From the NCBI GenBank assembly GCA_900752785.1, contig CAADWP010000019.1:1-5410 (forward strand): a stretch of DNA of 5,410 bases, in the 5' to 3' direction. Origin of the DNA: an uncultured Ruminococcus sp. Its GTDB lineage: Bacteria; Bacillota; Clostridia; Oscillospirales; Ruminococcaceae. Positions 1-5,410 of this stretch are shown piece after piece (position 1 is the first letter of the stretch; the number at the start of each line of letters is the position of its first letter). A program made the position numbers and the translations under genes. The notes below the pieces were generated by a model. It had not been told where the DNA came from and did no database searches. It saw only the letters and a list, made by a program, of their open reading frames with translations.

Positions 1-54
1 AGCCTGCCTGCAAATTTTTTATGCAATCTGACAAAAAATCTGACTGCGCATCTG

Positions 55-73
55 CCGCACAATCTTTGTGCGG
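55..73. other. Short perfect hairpin in the 5' intergenic region
   Basis: CCGCACAA (55-62) and TTGTGCGG (66-73) form a perfect 8-bp stem with a TCT loop. No T-tract follows, so it is a poor intrinsic terminator for anything upstream. It could be the end of a gene outside the window, a leader hairpin of the transporter operon, or a mobile palindrome. The same stem, lengthened to 11 bp and with a different loop, occurs after the SOD gene at 4930-4965. No convincing sigma-A promoter is visible in 1-119, so the operon promoter is either outside the window or atypical. Confidence 0.5.
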
Positions 74-119
74 TGTTGCCTAAAAAGCAATTTAATGACT
101 GAAAGGAAGAAATGCTTAT

Positions 120-2189
120 ATGAAATTTTCAAATGCGGTAGTAAAGCATCGCGTACTGATCCTGATTACAGCGGTCGTTCTTATGGTACCTGCGATACTC
201 GGCATGGCGAAAACCAGAATAAACTATGACATGCTTGATTATCTTCCATCTGACATGGATACGGTAAAGGGACAGACTGAGCTTCTTGAGGATTTTGGAA
301 AAGGCGCCTTTTCGTTTTTGGTGATCGAGGATATGAAAGAAAAAGATATCGCCGAATTAAAAACTAAAATTGAACAGGTCGATCATGTTGAAACAGCATT
401 ATGGTATGATTCGATATTTGATCTGTCAGTACCTATGGAGCTTTTGCCTGACGAGCTGTACAATGCGTTTAACAGCGAAAACGCTACAATGATAGCGGTA
501 TTTTTTGATACCTCAACCTCAGACGACGCTACAATGGATGCTATACGTGAAATACGTTCGCTTGCCGATAAGCAATGCTTTGTTTCGGGAATGTCCGCAA
601 TGGTTACAGATCTGAAGGATCTATGCGAACGTGAAGAACCGATCTATGTTGCGATAGCGGTAGTTCTTTCAACGGTTGCAATGCTTCTTCTGCTGGACAA
701 CTGGCTTATACCGTTTGTATTTCTCGCAAGCATTGGAATGATGATACTTTTCAACCTTGGCACAAATATTTTTTTCGGCGAGATCTCATACATCACAAAG
801 GCTCTTTCAGCTGTATTGCAGCTTGCCGTAACAATGGATTATTCTATTTTTCTGTGGCACAGCTATCATGAACAGCTACGCAGCTCAGACAGCAAGGAAG
901 CTGCAATGTCAGAAGCAATACATGAAACTCTGTCAAGTGTTGTCGGAAGCTCCGTTACGACTGTTGCGGGATTTATCGCTCTCTGCTTTATGTCGTTCAC
1001 TCTTGGTAAAGATCTTGGCATAGTAATGGCGAAGGGTGTAGTTTTCGGAGTTATCGGATGCGTTACCGTACTTCCGTCGCTTATACTTGTATTTGATAAA
1101 CTGCTTGTAAAGGCGCAGCATAAGTCGCTTATTCCTGACATGAAAAGAGTATCGAAGGGAATTATAAAAATATTCCCGATAAGTCTTGTTGTTTTTGCGA
1201 TTGCCGTTGCTCCCGCATATTACGGCTATCATAAAACTGACGAGGAGGTTTACTATAATATCGGTGAAAGTCTGCCGGAGGATATGGAATATGTTATTGC
1301 CAACACAAAGCTTTCGGAGCAGTTTGATATCGCTTCAACGCATATGATCCTCGCTGACAGCACAGTTTCTCCAAAGGCTATTCGTTCCATGATAAATGAA
1401 ATGGAGCAGGTTGAAGGCGTAAAATATGTTTTGGGACTTGAATCGGTTATAGGTCCTCTTGTTCCGGAGGAGATGCTTCCCGAATCAGTTACGGAGATCC
1501 TTAAAAGCGACAAATGGGAGCTGCTTTTAATTAATTCTGAGTACGGCGTTGCAACCGATGAAGTGAACGAACAGCTTGACAGTCTTAACAGAATATTGAA
1601 AACGTATGACAGCAGCGGACTTCTTATAGGAGAAGCTCCATGCACTAAGGATATGATCGAGACTACCGCTCATGACTTTAAGGTAGTAAACGCAGTTTCA
1701 ATAATCGCTATTTTTCTTATAATTTTGCTTGTTGAACGGAGCTTTTCGCTTCCGTGCATACTTATTGCGGTAATTGAGCTTGCAATATTCATTAATCTCG
1801 GACTTCCGCATTATATGGGACAGTCATTGCCGTTTATCGCTCCGATCTGCATAAGTACGATACAGCTTGGCGCAACTGTCGATTATGCAATACTTATGAC
1901 TACGCGTTACAAATCAGAGCGTATGTCAGGAGCCGACAAAAAGAAAGCGGTGCATACGGCGCTTGAAACTTCGATTCCGTCGATTCTTGTAAGCGGAATG
2001 GGACTTTTTGCAGCGACATTCGGTGTTGCGGTCTATTCTGACATTGATATGATAAGTTCAATGTGTATGCTTATGGCAAGAGGAGCTGTTGTAAGCATGA
2101 TTTTGGTAACGCTTATGCTTCCGGCATGGCTTATGCTTTGCGATAAGCTGATATGTGCCACTACAATCGGTATGAATAAAAAGTTCTAA
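120..2189 (+). CDS. MMPL-family RND transporter (12 TM, two SSD-like halves)
   Basis: This is a predicted proton-motive-force-driven integral membrane exporter of the RND superfamily, MMPL branch, and it looks complete at 689 aa. It has the classical duplicated layout. TM1 is at about 11-29, followed by a first large extracytoplasmic loop (about 30-172) and TM2-6 (about 174-327). TM7 is at about 352-370, followed by a second loop (about 371-520) and TM8-12 (about 522-675). Each half keeps the Asp-Tyr pair in its fourth helix: D240-Y241 in LAVTMDYSIFLW and D588-Y589 in LGATVDYAILM. In MmpL3-type proteins these residues carry the proton relay, so the pump should be active. The ATG at 120 follows an AAAGGAAG site (102-109). 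A four-codon ORF, ATG CTT ATA TGA (112-123), overlaps this start but is probably chance. The heptad protein gene begins 23 bp downstream, in an operon. The substrate is unknown; lipids, cell-wall precursors and peptides are all possible. Loops and helices were estimated by eye. Confidence 0.94.
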   Translation: MKFSNAVVKHRVLILITAVVLMVPAILGMAKTRINYDMLDYLPSDMDTVKGQTELLEDFGKGAFSFLVIEDMKEKDIAELKTKIEQVDHVETALWYDSIFDLSVPMELLPDELYNAFNSENATMIAVFFDTSTSDDATMDAIREIRSLADKQCFVSGMSAMVTDLKDLCEREEPIYVAIAVVLSTVAMLLLLDNWLIPFVFLASIGMMILFNLGTNIFFGEISYITKALSAVLQLAVTMDYSIFLWHSYHEQLRSSDSKEAAMSEAIHETLSSVVGSSVTTVAGFIALCFMSFTLGKDLGIVMAKGVVFGVIGCVTVLPSLILVFDKLLVKAQHKSLIPDMKRVSKGIIKIFPISLVVFAIAVAPAYYGYHKTDEEVYYNIGESLPEDMEYVIANTKLSEQFDIASTHMILADSTVSPKAIRSMINEMEQVEGVKYVLGLESVIGPLVPEEMLPESVTEILKSDKWELLLINSEYGVATDEVNEQLDSLNRILKTYDSSGLLIGEAPCTKDMIETTAHDFKVVNAVSIIAIFLIILLVERSFSLPCILIAVIELAIFINLGLPHYMGQSLPFIAPICISTIQLGATVDYAILMTTRYKSERMSGADKKKAVHTALETSIPSILVSGMGLFAATFGVAVYSDIDMISSMCMLMARGAVVSMILVTLMLPAWLMLCDKLICATTIGMNKKF

Positions 2190-2212
2190 CAAATTCAAGG
2201 AGGAATTTTCAT

Positions 2213-4258
2213 ATGTATAATACGCATAAAAAAATTATTTCGATCTTACTTTGTGCGACCCTTATTACAGGATCGTTCGGTTATGCTGCATATTCGGCAT
2301 CCGGCACGGAGAAAAGCGGAGCAGAAGTTTCGTCTGAACCCAAGGTATCGGAGTTGAAAAATATATCGTCTGATTTTGAAAAGAATGAAACGGTTTATGT
2401 TATTACAGGCGCGGACGGAAGCGTAAAGAAAGTTATAGTCAGCGACTGGCTGAAGAATATTGCGGGTGCCGATAAGATATCAGATGTTTCCGCACTGACA
2501 GGGATAACAAATGTCAAGGGCAGCGAATCATATACGGAGAGTTCTGAAAATTCTCTCGTATGGGAGGCCGGCGGCAGCGATATCTACTATCAGGGGGCTT
2601 CTGAAAACGAGCTTCCCGTCGGAGTTTCAATAAGCTATAAGCTTGACGGAAAAGATGTTTCTCCCGAGGAGATTGCCGGAAAAAGCGGTAAGGTCACGAT
2701 ACGCTTCGATTATACCAACAATGCTTTTGAGATGAGAGATATAAACGGCAGGCAGGAGAAAATTTATGTTCCTTTTGCAATGCTTACCGGTCTCATGCTT
2801 GATAATGATGTTTTTCGTAATGTTGAAGTTACTAACGGTAAGCTTATTAATGACGGAATGAGAACGGTTGTCGCCGGAATTGCTTTCCCTGAACTTCAAA
2901 ACAGTCTCGGTATTGATAAGGATATTATAGAAATCCCTGATTTTATAGAGATCACAGCGGATGCTGAAAATTTTAAAATGGGTATAACTGCTACTGTGGC
3001 TTCAAACGAAATATTCAGTAAACTGGACGCAGGTAAATTTGATTCAACCGATGACTTAGATGATTCGATCACATCGCTTACAGAGGCAATGGAGCAGCTA
3101 ATAAGCGGTTCGTCGGAATTGTATGACGGATTAAATACGCTTCTTGAGAAATCAGACGAACTTGTAAAGGGTGTAAATCAGCTTGCCGGCGGTGCAAAGT
3201 CTCTTTCTGACGGAACGGTATCTCTTGAAAGCGGCGCTTTGGAACTTCAATCGGGCACTGCAAATCTTAATAACGGTCTGCAACAGCTTGCGTCCAATAA
3301 CGACACGCTGAACAATGGCGCAAGACAGGTGTTTGAAACTCTTCTTGCAACCGCAAATAATCAGATAAAATCGTCGGGACTTTCTGTGCCGCAGCTTACG
3401 GTAGAAAATTACAGCAGCATCCTTGATAATGTTATTACTTCCCTTGATAAAACAAATGTGTATAATCAGGCTCTTTCTCAGGTCACGGCGGCTGTAAACG
3501 CTAAAAGAGACTATATCAGCTCGCAGGTCAAGGCAGCGGTGCAGCAGCAGGTCACTGCACAGGTTACCGATTCCGTTATTAAGCAGATGAAGGATAAAGG
3601 GATGACGGACGAAATGCTTCAAAGCCCGGAAGTTAAGGATCAAATGGCTTCATTGATAAAAAGCAATACGGATGCGCAGATGAAGTCTTCGGCGGTAAGT
3701 GCAATGATAAGCGAACAAACGGAATTACAAGTCAAGAAAGCGATCTCCGATAATATGTCGTCGGAAGAAGTGCAGAAAAAGCTTTCATCAGCTTCTTCGG
3801 GCGCACAGTCGCTTATATCTCTGAAATCTCAGCTTGACAGCTATAACGCTTTTTATTCCGGACTTATCAGTTATACAAAAGGCGTTTCGCAGGCTGCCGA
3901 CGGTGCAAAGAAGTTAAAGGGCGGTGCAGATTCAATAAAATCAGGAGCGTCACAGCTCAGAAACGGAGCAGGGGAGCTTTATAACGGAGTAAAAAAATTA
4001 CAGGACAGCACTCCTGCGCTGATTGACGGAATTACTAAACTGCGCGATGGCTCGTCACAGCTTTACGACGGATTAAATGAATTTAACGAGCAAGGGATAC
4101 AGCGAATCGTAAGCGCTTTAAACGGCGATCTTGATGGTTTGATAGAACGTATTCGTATTTTAAAATCGGTTTCCGGTAACTATAAATCGTTTTCCGGTAT
4201 AAGCGATGATATGAACGGACAGGTAAAATTCTTTTTCCGTACAGACGGTATTGAATAA
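2213..4258 (+). CDS. Exported XXXLXXG heptad-repeat protein, YhgE/Pip-related
   Basis: This is a predicted extracytoplasmic coiled protein of 681 aa. The N-terminus (KK, then hydrophobic IISILLCATLITG at 9-20) looks like a Sec signal peptide with a probable signal-peptidase-I site near AYSA (26-29); no good lipobox is visible. Residues about 45-275 form a globular, beta-rich domain containing ETVYVITGADGSVKK and VIVSDWL. Array 1 has Leu every seven residues at 296, 303, 310, 317, 324, 331, 338, 345, 352, 359 and 366, with Gly three residues later in nine of eleven. Residues 372-550 are a Gln/Ser/Lys-rich helical, probably coiled-coil section. Array 2 runs at 568-620 with the same spacing (L568, I575, L582, L589, L596, L603, L610, L617). 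The tail at 656-681 (NYKSFSGISDDMNGQVKF) appears to be the natural end. Canonical YhgE/Pip proteins have a C-terminal multi-TM domain, absent here. The start is fixed by AAGGAGG (2197-2203), nine bases before the ATG. Being co-transcribed with an MMPL pump, it probably acts as its extracytoplasmic partner; that role is inference. Confidence 0.9.
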   Translation: MYNTHKKIISILLCATLITGSFGYAAYSASGTEKSGAEVSSEPKVSELKNISSDFEKNETVYVITGADGSVKKVIVSDWLKNIAGADKISDVSALTGITNVKGSESYTESSENSLVWEAGGSDIYYQGASENELPVGVSISYKLDGKDVSPEEIAGKSGKVTIRFDYTNNAFEMRDINGRQEKIYVPFAMLTGLMLDNDVFRNVEVTNGKLINDGMRTVVAGIAFPELQNSLGIDKDIIEIPDFIEITADAENFKMGITATVASNEIFSKLDAGKFDSTDDLDDSITSLTEAMEQLISGSSELYDGLNTLLEKSDELVKGVNQLAGGAKSLSDGTVSLESGALELQSGTANLNNGLQQLASNNDTLNNGARQVFETLLATANNQIKSSGLSVPQLTVENYSSILDNVITSLDKTNVYNQALSQVTAAVNAKRDYISSQVKAAVQQQVTAQVTDSVIKQMKDKGMTDEMLQSPEVKDQMASLIKSNTDAQMKSSAVSAMISEQTELQVKKAISDNMSSEEVQKKLSSASSGAQSLISLKSQLDSYNAFYSGLISYTKGVSQAADGAKKLKGGADSIKSGASQLRNGAGELYNGVKKLQDSTPALIDGITKLRDGSSQLYDGLNEFNEQGIQRIVSALNGDLDGLIERIRILKSVSGNYKSFSGISDDMNGQVKFFFRTDGIE

Positions 4259-4289
4259 AGGCAAAGACTTGTAAACATAGGAAATTCTG

Positions 4290-4306
4290 AACATAATTTT
4301 TATGTT
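4290..4306. other. Small AT-rich hairpin between operon end and terminator
   Basis: AACATAA (4290-4296) and TTATGTT (4300-4306) form a perfect 7-bp stem with a TTT loop, 31 bases after the stop codon of the heptad gene. It is weak and has no U-tract. It is followed directly by TTGACA (4305-4310), which matches a -35 box but lacks a good -10 at the right distance. It may help protect the 3' end of the operon mRNA, or it may be chance in AT-rich DNA. Confidence 0.3.
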
Positions 4307-4317
4307 GACAGGTTATG

Positions 4318-4367
4318 AAAAAACAGCTGTAGATTTTTTATAAAATCTGCGGCTGTTTTTTCTTTTT
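4318..4367 (+). terminator. Strong Rho-independent terminator of the MMPL/heptad operon
   Basis: The left arm 4318-4337 (AAAAAACAGC, TGT, AGATTTT) pairs with the right arm 4342-4361 (AAAATCT, GCG, GCTGTTTTTT). This gives a 20-bp stem with two G-U wobbles and a loop of about four bases. The right arm runs into TTTTTTCTTTTT. It lies 60 bases after the stop codon of the heptad gene. The A-tract on the left makes it potentially bidirectional, although no converging gene is seen. It separates the transporter operon from the SOD gene, which argues that the SOD gene has its own promoter. Confidence 0.88.
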
Positions 4368-4400
4368 AATTAATAATTGGGGGGCAATATCATGTATGCT

Positions 4401-4413
4401 TACATAATATGTA
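4401..4413. promoter_or_regulatory. 13-bp palindrome upstream of the SOD gene
   Basis: TACATA-A-TATGTA is a perfect inverted repeat around a central A, ending two bases before the SOD ribosome binding site. Its size and position fit an operator for a dimeric regulator. It also contains CATAAT (4403-4408), a 5/6 match to a -10 box, but no -35 lies at the proper distance. In AT-rich DNA a palindrome of this length can arise by chance, so a regulatory role is only tentative. Confidence 0.25.
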
Positions 4414-4415
4414 TC

Positions 4416-4421
4416 GGGAGG
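4416..4421 (+). promoter_or_regulatory. Ribosome binding site that fixes the SOD start
   Basis: GGGAGG lies nine bases before the ATG at 4431, which is a normal spacing. The frame stays open upstream, with a TTG at 4377 and an ATG at 4392. The 4392 ATG is preceded only by a G-run (4379-4384), and the extra residues (MYAYIICIGRYYN) are not found in the SOD fold. The 4431 start is therefore preferred. Confidence 0.8.
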
Positions 4422-4423
4422 TA

Positions 4424-4438
4424 TTATAATATGAATAA
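4424..4438. promoter_or_regulatory. Possible PerR/Fur-like box over the SOD start codon
   Basis: TTATAAT-A-TGAATAA matches the 7-1-7 PerR-type consensus TTATAATNATTATAA at 11 of 14 defined positions and overlaps the start codon. A peroxide- or metal-responsive repressor would make sense for a metalloenzyme that handles superoxide. The region is AT-rich and the right half-site is poor, so this is a weak suggestion. Confidence 0.15.
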
Positions 4439-4919
4439 AATGAACTATAACGCAGATTCGATCATACAAGGAATGCCGCAGGCTGTCGCGGTGATAAATG
4501 GAAGCCGCCAATTTCCTGATATATCTGGAATTACGCGCTTTTATCAAACAAACAGCGGAGTGATAGTGTTTACAGAAGTCAATGGGCTGCCGATGGCTGA
4601 AAGCAAGTGCAGCCAAAAAATTTTCGGTTTTCATATTCATGGAGGGATGTCGTGCAGCGGTAATAAAAATGATCCGTTTGCCAATTCGGGAACGCATTAT
4701 GATACCGCTAACTGCGGACATCCGTCTCATTCGGGAGATATGCCGCCGTTGTTTGGAAGCAGCGGAAGGGCTGTATCTATGTTTCTTACAAACAGATTTA
4801 CAGTTGATGAAATCATCGGTAAGGTTATAATAATCCATAACGATCCCGACGACTTTAAAACTCAGCCAAGCGGCGGCGCAGGTATTAAGATAGCCTGCGG
4901 TGTTATAAGAAAAAACTGA
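4431..4919 (+). CDS. Cu/Zn superoxide dismutase family protein, no signal peptide
   Basis: This is a 162-aa SOD_Cu-family protein that should convert superoxide to peroxide and oxygen. Metal ligands are recognisable in order: H68 and H70 in GFHIHGG (copper), H89 in SGTHYD (bridging His), H97, H100 and D103 in CGHPSHSGDMPPL (zinc), and H136 in IIIHNDPDDF (copper). C75 (GGMSCSG) and C156 (KIACGVI) match the conserved disulfide pair. The usual active-site arginine before ACGVI is lysine here (K153). All ligands are present, so activity is plausible, though the lysine may alter superoxide guidance. Most bacterial Cu/Zn SODs are exported, but no signal peptide or lipobox is visible from this start, which suggests a cytoplasmic enzyme or an unrecognised export route. 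The zinc region is compact, with HPSH having only two residues between histidines. It is a single gene, flanked by terminators on both sides. Confidence 0.93.
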   Translation: MNKMNYNADSIIQGMPQAVAVINGSRQFPDISGITRFYQTNSGVIVFTEVNGLPMAESKCSQKIFGFHIHGGMSCSGNKNDPFANSGTHYDTANCGHPSHSGDMPPLFGSSGRAVSMFLTNRFTVDEIIGKVIIIHNDPDDFKTQPSGGAGIKIACGVIRKN

Positions 4920-4929
4920 TTAAAAACAA

Positions 4930-4973
4930 CGCCGCACAAATCGCGCCTGACAGCTTTGTGCGGCGGTTTCTTA
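4930..4973 (+). terminator. Probable terminator of the SOD gene
   Basis: CGCCGCACAAA (4930-4940) pairs perfectly with TTTGTGCGGCG (4955-4965), an 11-bp GC-rich stem with a 14-base loop, starting 10 bases after the stop codon. The following GTTTCTT is a short, interrupted T-tract, so termination may be incomplete. The stem contains the same CCGCACAA/TTGTGCGG core as the hairpin at 55-73, so it may also be a recurring genomic palindrome reused as a terminator. Confidence 0.7.
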
Positions 4974-5009
4974 ATAGATGTCTGCGCAGGGATATTTTAA
5001 AAATTAGCA

Positions 5010-5176
5010 TAAGAGCCTGTTTAGTATCTTTCTGCGCACATCTTTTTTGCAAATTTTCATGCTGAACTTCGTCAAAAGTCTTTGCAATACGTCAGTATTC
5101 CTTCTCACTTTTTCCTTGTCAGCATAAAAATTATGCTCAAAAATCTGCACACACAAAGATGCTGAACAGGCTCTAA
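5010..5176. repeat. MITE-like long imperfect palindrome with GAGCCTGTT ends
   Basis: AGAGCCTGTT (5012-5021) is exactly inverted as AACAGGCTCT (5165-5174). Similarity continues inward through ATCTTT (5026-5031) against AAAGAT (5155-5160). Further in, a TTTTTGCAAATTTTCATGCTGAAC-like left arm is matched by a GTCAGCATAAAAATTATGCT-like right arm. The right arm contains its own perfect hairpin, AGCATAA-AAA-TTATGCT (5121-5137). The centre holds AATAC-GTCA-GTATT (5086-5099). There is no coding capacity. The left flank is TA and the right flank AA, so no clean target-site duplication is seen. It resembles non-autonomous palindromic repeats that I associate with Ruminococcus-type genomes; that family link is from memory. 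The transcript could fold into a long hairpin. Confidence 0.75.
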
Positions 5177-5197
5177 GAACAGGTTTTTATAAATAAG

Positions 5198-5226
5198 TTG
5201 ACTTTTATTTTGAAATGTGATATACT
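5198..5226 (+). promoter_or_regulatory. Strong sigma-A promoter with extended -10
   Basis: TTGACT (5198-5203) is a 5/6 match to the -35 box. A 17-base spacer follows, then TATACT (5221-5226), a 5/6 match to the -10 box. The spacer ends in TGA, giving an extended -10 TGnTATACT. Transcription should begin near 5233 and run rightward out of the window. It sits 22 bases beyond the palindromic repeat. The leader to the first strong ribosome-binding-site-like sequence (5319-5325) would be about 90 bases. Confidence 0.75.
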
Positions 5227-5263
5227 TTATGAGAAATATATTCATGTTTTACTATTTGACAAT

Positions 5264-5410
5264 ATGTACGAAGTAAAGGCAATCAGTGAAAATCTTATGA
5301 TAATGACGATAGGCTGTTAGGAGGGCAATGTTAACAACTTAAGGGATTTTGTGCCTTTAACTTTTCTTAAAGAATATTCAATCTTTGGCGATAGCCATAA
5401 TTATTTCAAA
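5264..5410 (+). pseudogene. Open frame interrupted by an in-frame TAG, runs off the edge
   Basis: From ATG at 5264 the frame reads 18 codons (MYEVKAISENLMIMTIGC), then TAG (5318-5320), then 30 further open codons to the end (EGNVNNLRDF, VPLTFLKEYS and on to NYFK). The product is not recognised. The first ATG has no ribosome binding site. The TAG lies inside AGGAGGG (5319-5325), which would serve an ATG at 5328, but that ATG reads only MLTT before TAA. The long second part could instead start at GTG 5351, with AAGGGA (5341-5346) four bases before it. Readings include a nonsense-broken gene, a short leader ORF before a GTG-started gene, or chance. The strong promoter just upstream favours something being expressed. 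Confidence 0.35.

Noticed and set aside
112..123. Mini-ORF ATG CTT ATA TGA overlapping the MMPL start codon
   Set aside because: Only two bases separate its ATG from the AAAGGAAG site, too close for initiation; it is most likely accidental.
866..1645. Open frames on the minus strand opposite the MMPL gene (91, 99 and 130 aa)
   Set aside because: They lie wholly inside a well-supported transporter gene, are composed of low-complexity Ser/Thr- or Tyr/Lys/Arg-rich sequence, and match no family; they are antisense shadows.
2627..3643. Minus-strand open frames opposite the heptad gene, up to 163 aa
   Set aside because: Antisense shadows of a regular repeat-coding gene, with no ribosome binding sites or recognisable domains.
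4377..4430. Longer SOD N-terminus from TTG 4377 or ATG 4392
   Set aside because: Only the ATG at 4431 has a well-spaced GGGAGG; the added residues fit neither a signal peptide nor the SOD fold.
4425..4430. Perfect TATAAT just before the SOD ATG, possible leaderless promoter
   Set aside because: It is the spacer between a good ribosome binding site and the ATG; no matching -35 is found 17 bases upstream.
4338..4838. 166-aa minus-strand frame opposite the SOD gene, and an 82-aa plus-strand frame inside it
   Set aside because: Both overlap a SOD gene whose metal-ligand motifs are clear; the minus frame also crosses the operon terminator.
5010..5176. CRISPR array or insertion sequence
   Set aside because: There are no regularly spaced direct repeats and no transposase coding frame; the structure is a single palindrome.
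5244..5276. Ten-codon ORF (MFYYLTICTK) in the leader after the 5198-5226 promoter
   Set aside because: It has no ribosome binding site and no attenuator-like codon run or hairpin pair, so a leader-peptide role is unsupported.

Overview
The window reads as ordinary chromosomal DNA of a gut-type anaerobic Firmicute, most likely Ruminococcus or a close Oscillospiraceae/Clostridia relative. Three things suggest this: moderately AT-rich DNA, strong AAGGAGG-type ribosome binding sites, and a gene pair plus a short Cu/Zn-SOD variant that I associate with Clostridia. The taxonomic call is inference from style and remembered families; no marker gene is present.

Layout. Positions 1-119 are non-coding and hold a small hairpin (55-73) and a possible decayed repeat end. 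Positions 120-4258 form a two-gene operon on the + strand with a 23-bp gap. The first gene is a 689-residue MMPL-type RND transporter with both Asp-Tyr proton-relay pairs intact. The second is a 681-residue exported protein with two long arrays of XXXLXXG heptads, related to the coiled part of YhgE/Pip proteins but lacking their C-terminal membrane domain. A strong hairpin terminator (4318-4367) closes the operon. A free-standing Cu/Zn superoxide dismutase gene follows (4431-4919). It has no signal peptide and has lysine in place of the usual active-site arginine, and it ends at a second hairpin (4930-4973).

The last ~490 bases have no confidently intact gene. They contain a ~165-bp imperfect palindromic, MITE-like repeat (5010-5176) with GAGCCTGTT-type inverted ends. 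A near-consensus extended -10 promoter (5198-5226) follows immediately. Downstream is a reading frame that runs off the window edge and is broken by one in-frame TAG lying inside a ribosome-binding-site-like sequence.

How the genes may work together: the operon looks like a two-part envelope system. The MMPL protein would be the proton-driven membrane pump, and the heptad protein an extracytoplasmic partner that is long enough to act as a coiled rod or adaptor. The substrate cannot be read from the sequence. The SOD is probably an independent transcription unit for oxidative stress. The most unusual elements are this transporter/heptad pair, the lysine-type cytoplasmic SOD, the palindromic repeat beside a strong promoter, and the interrupted frame at the right edge.
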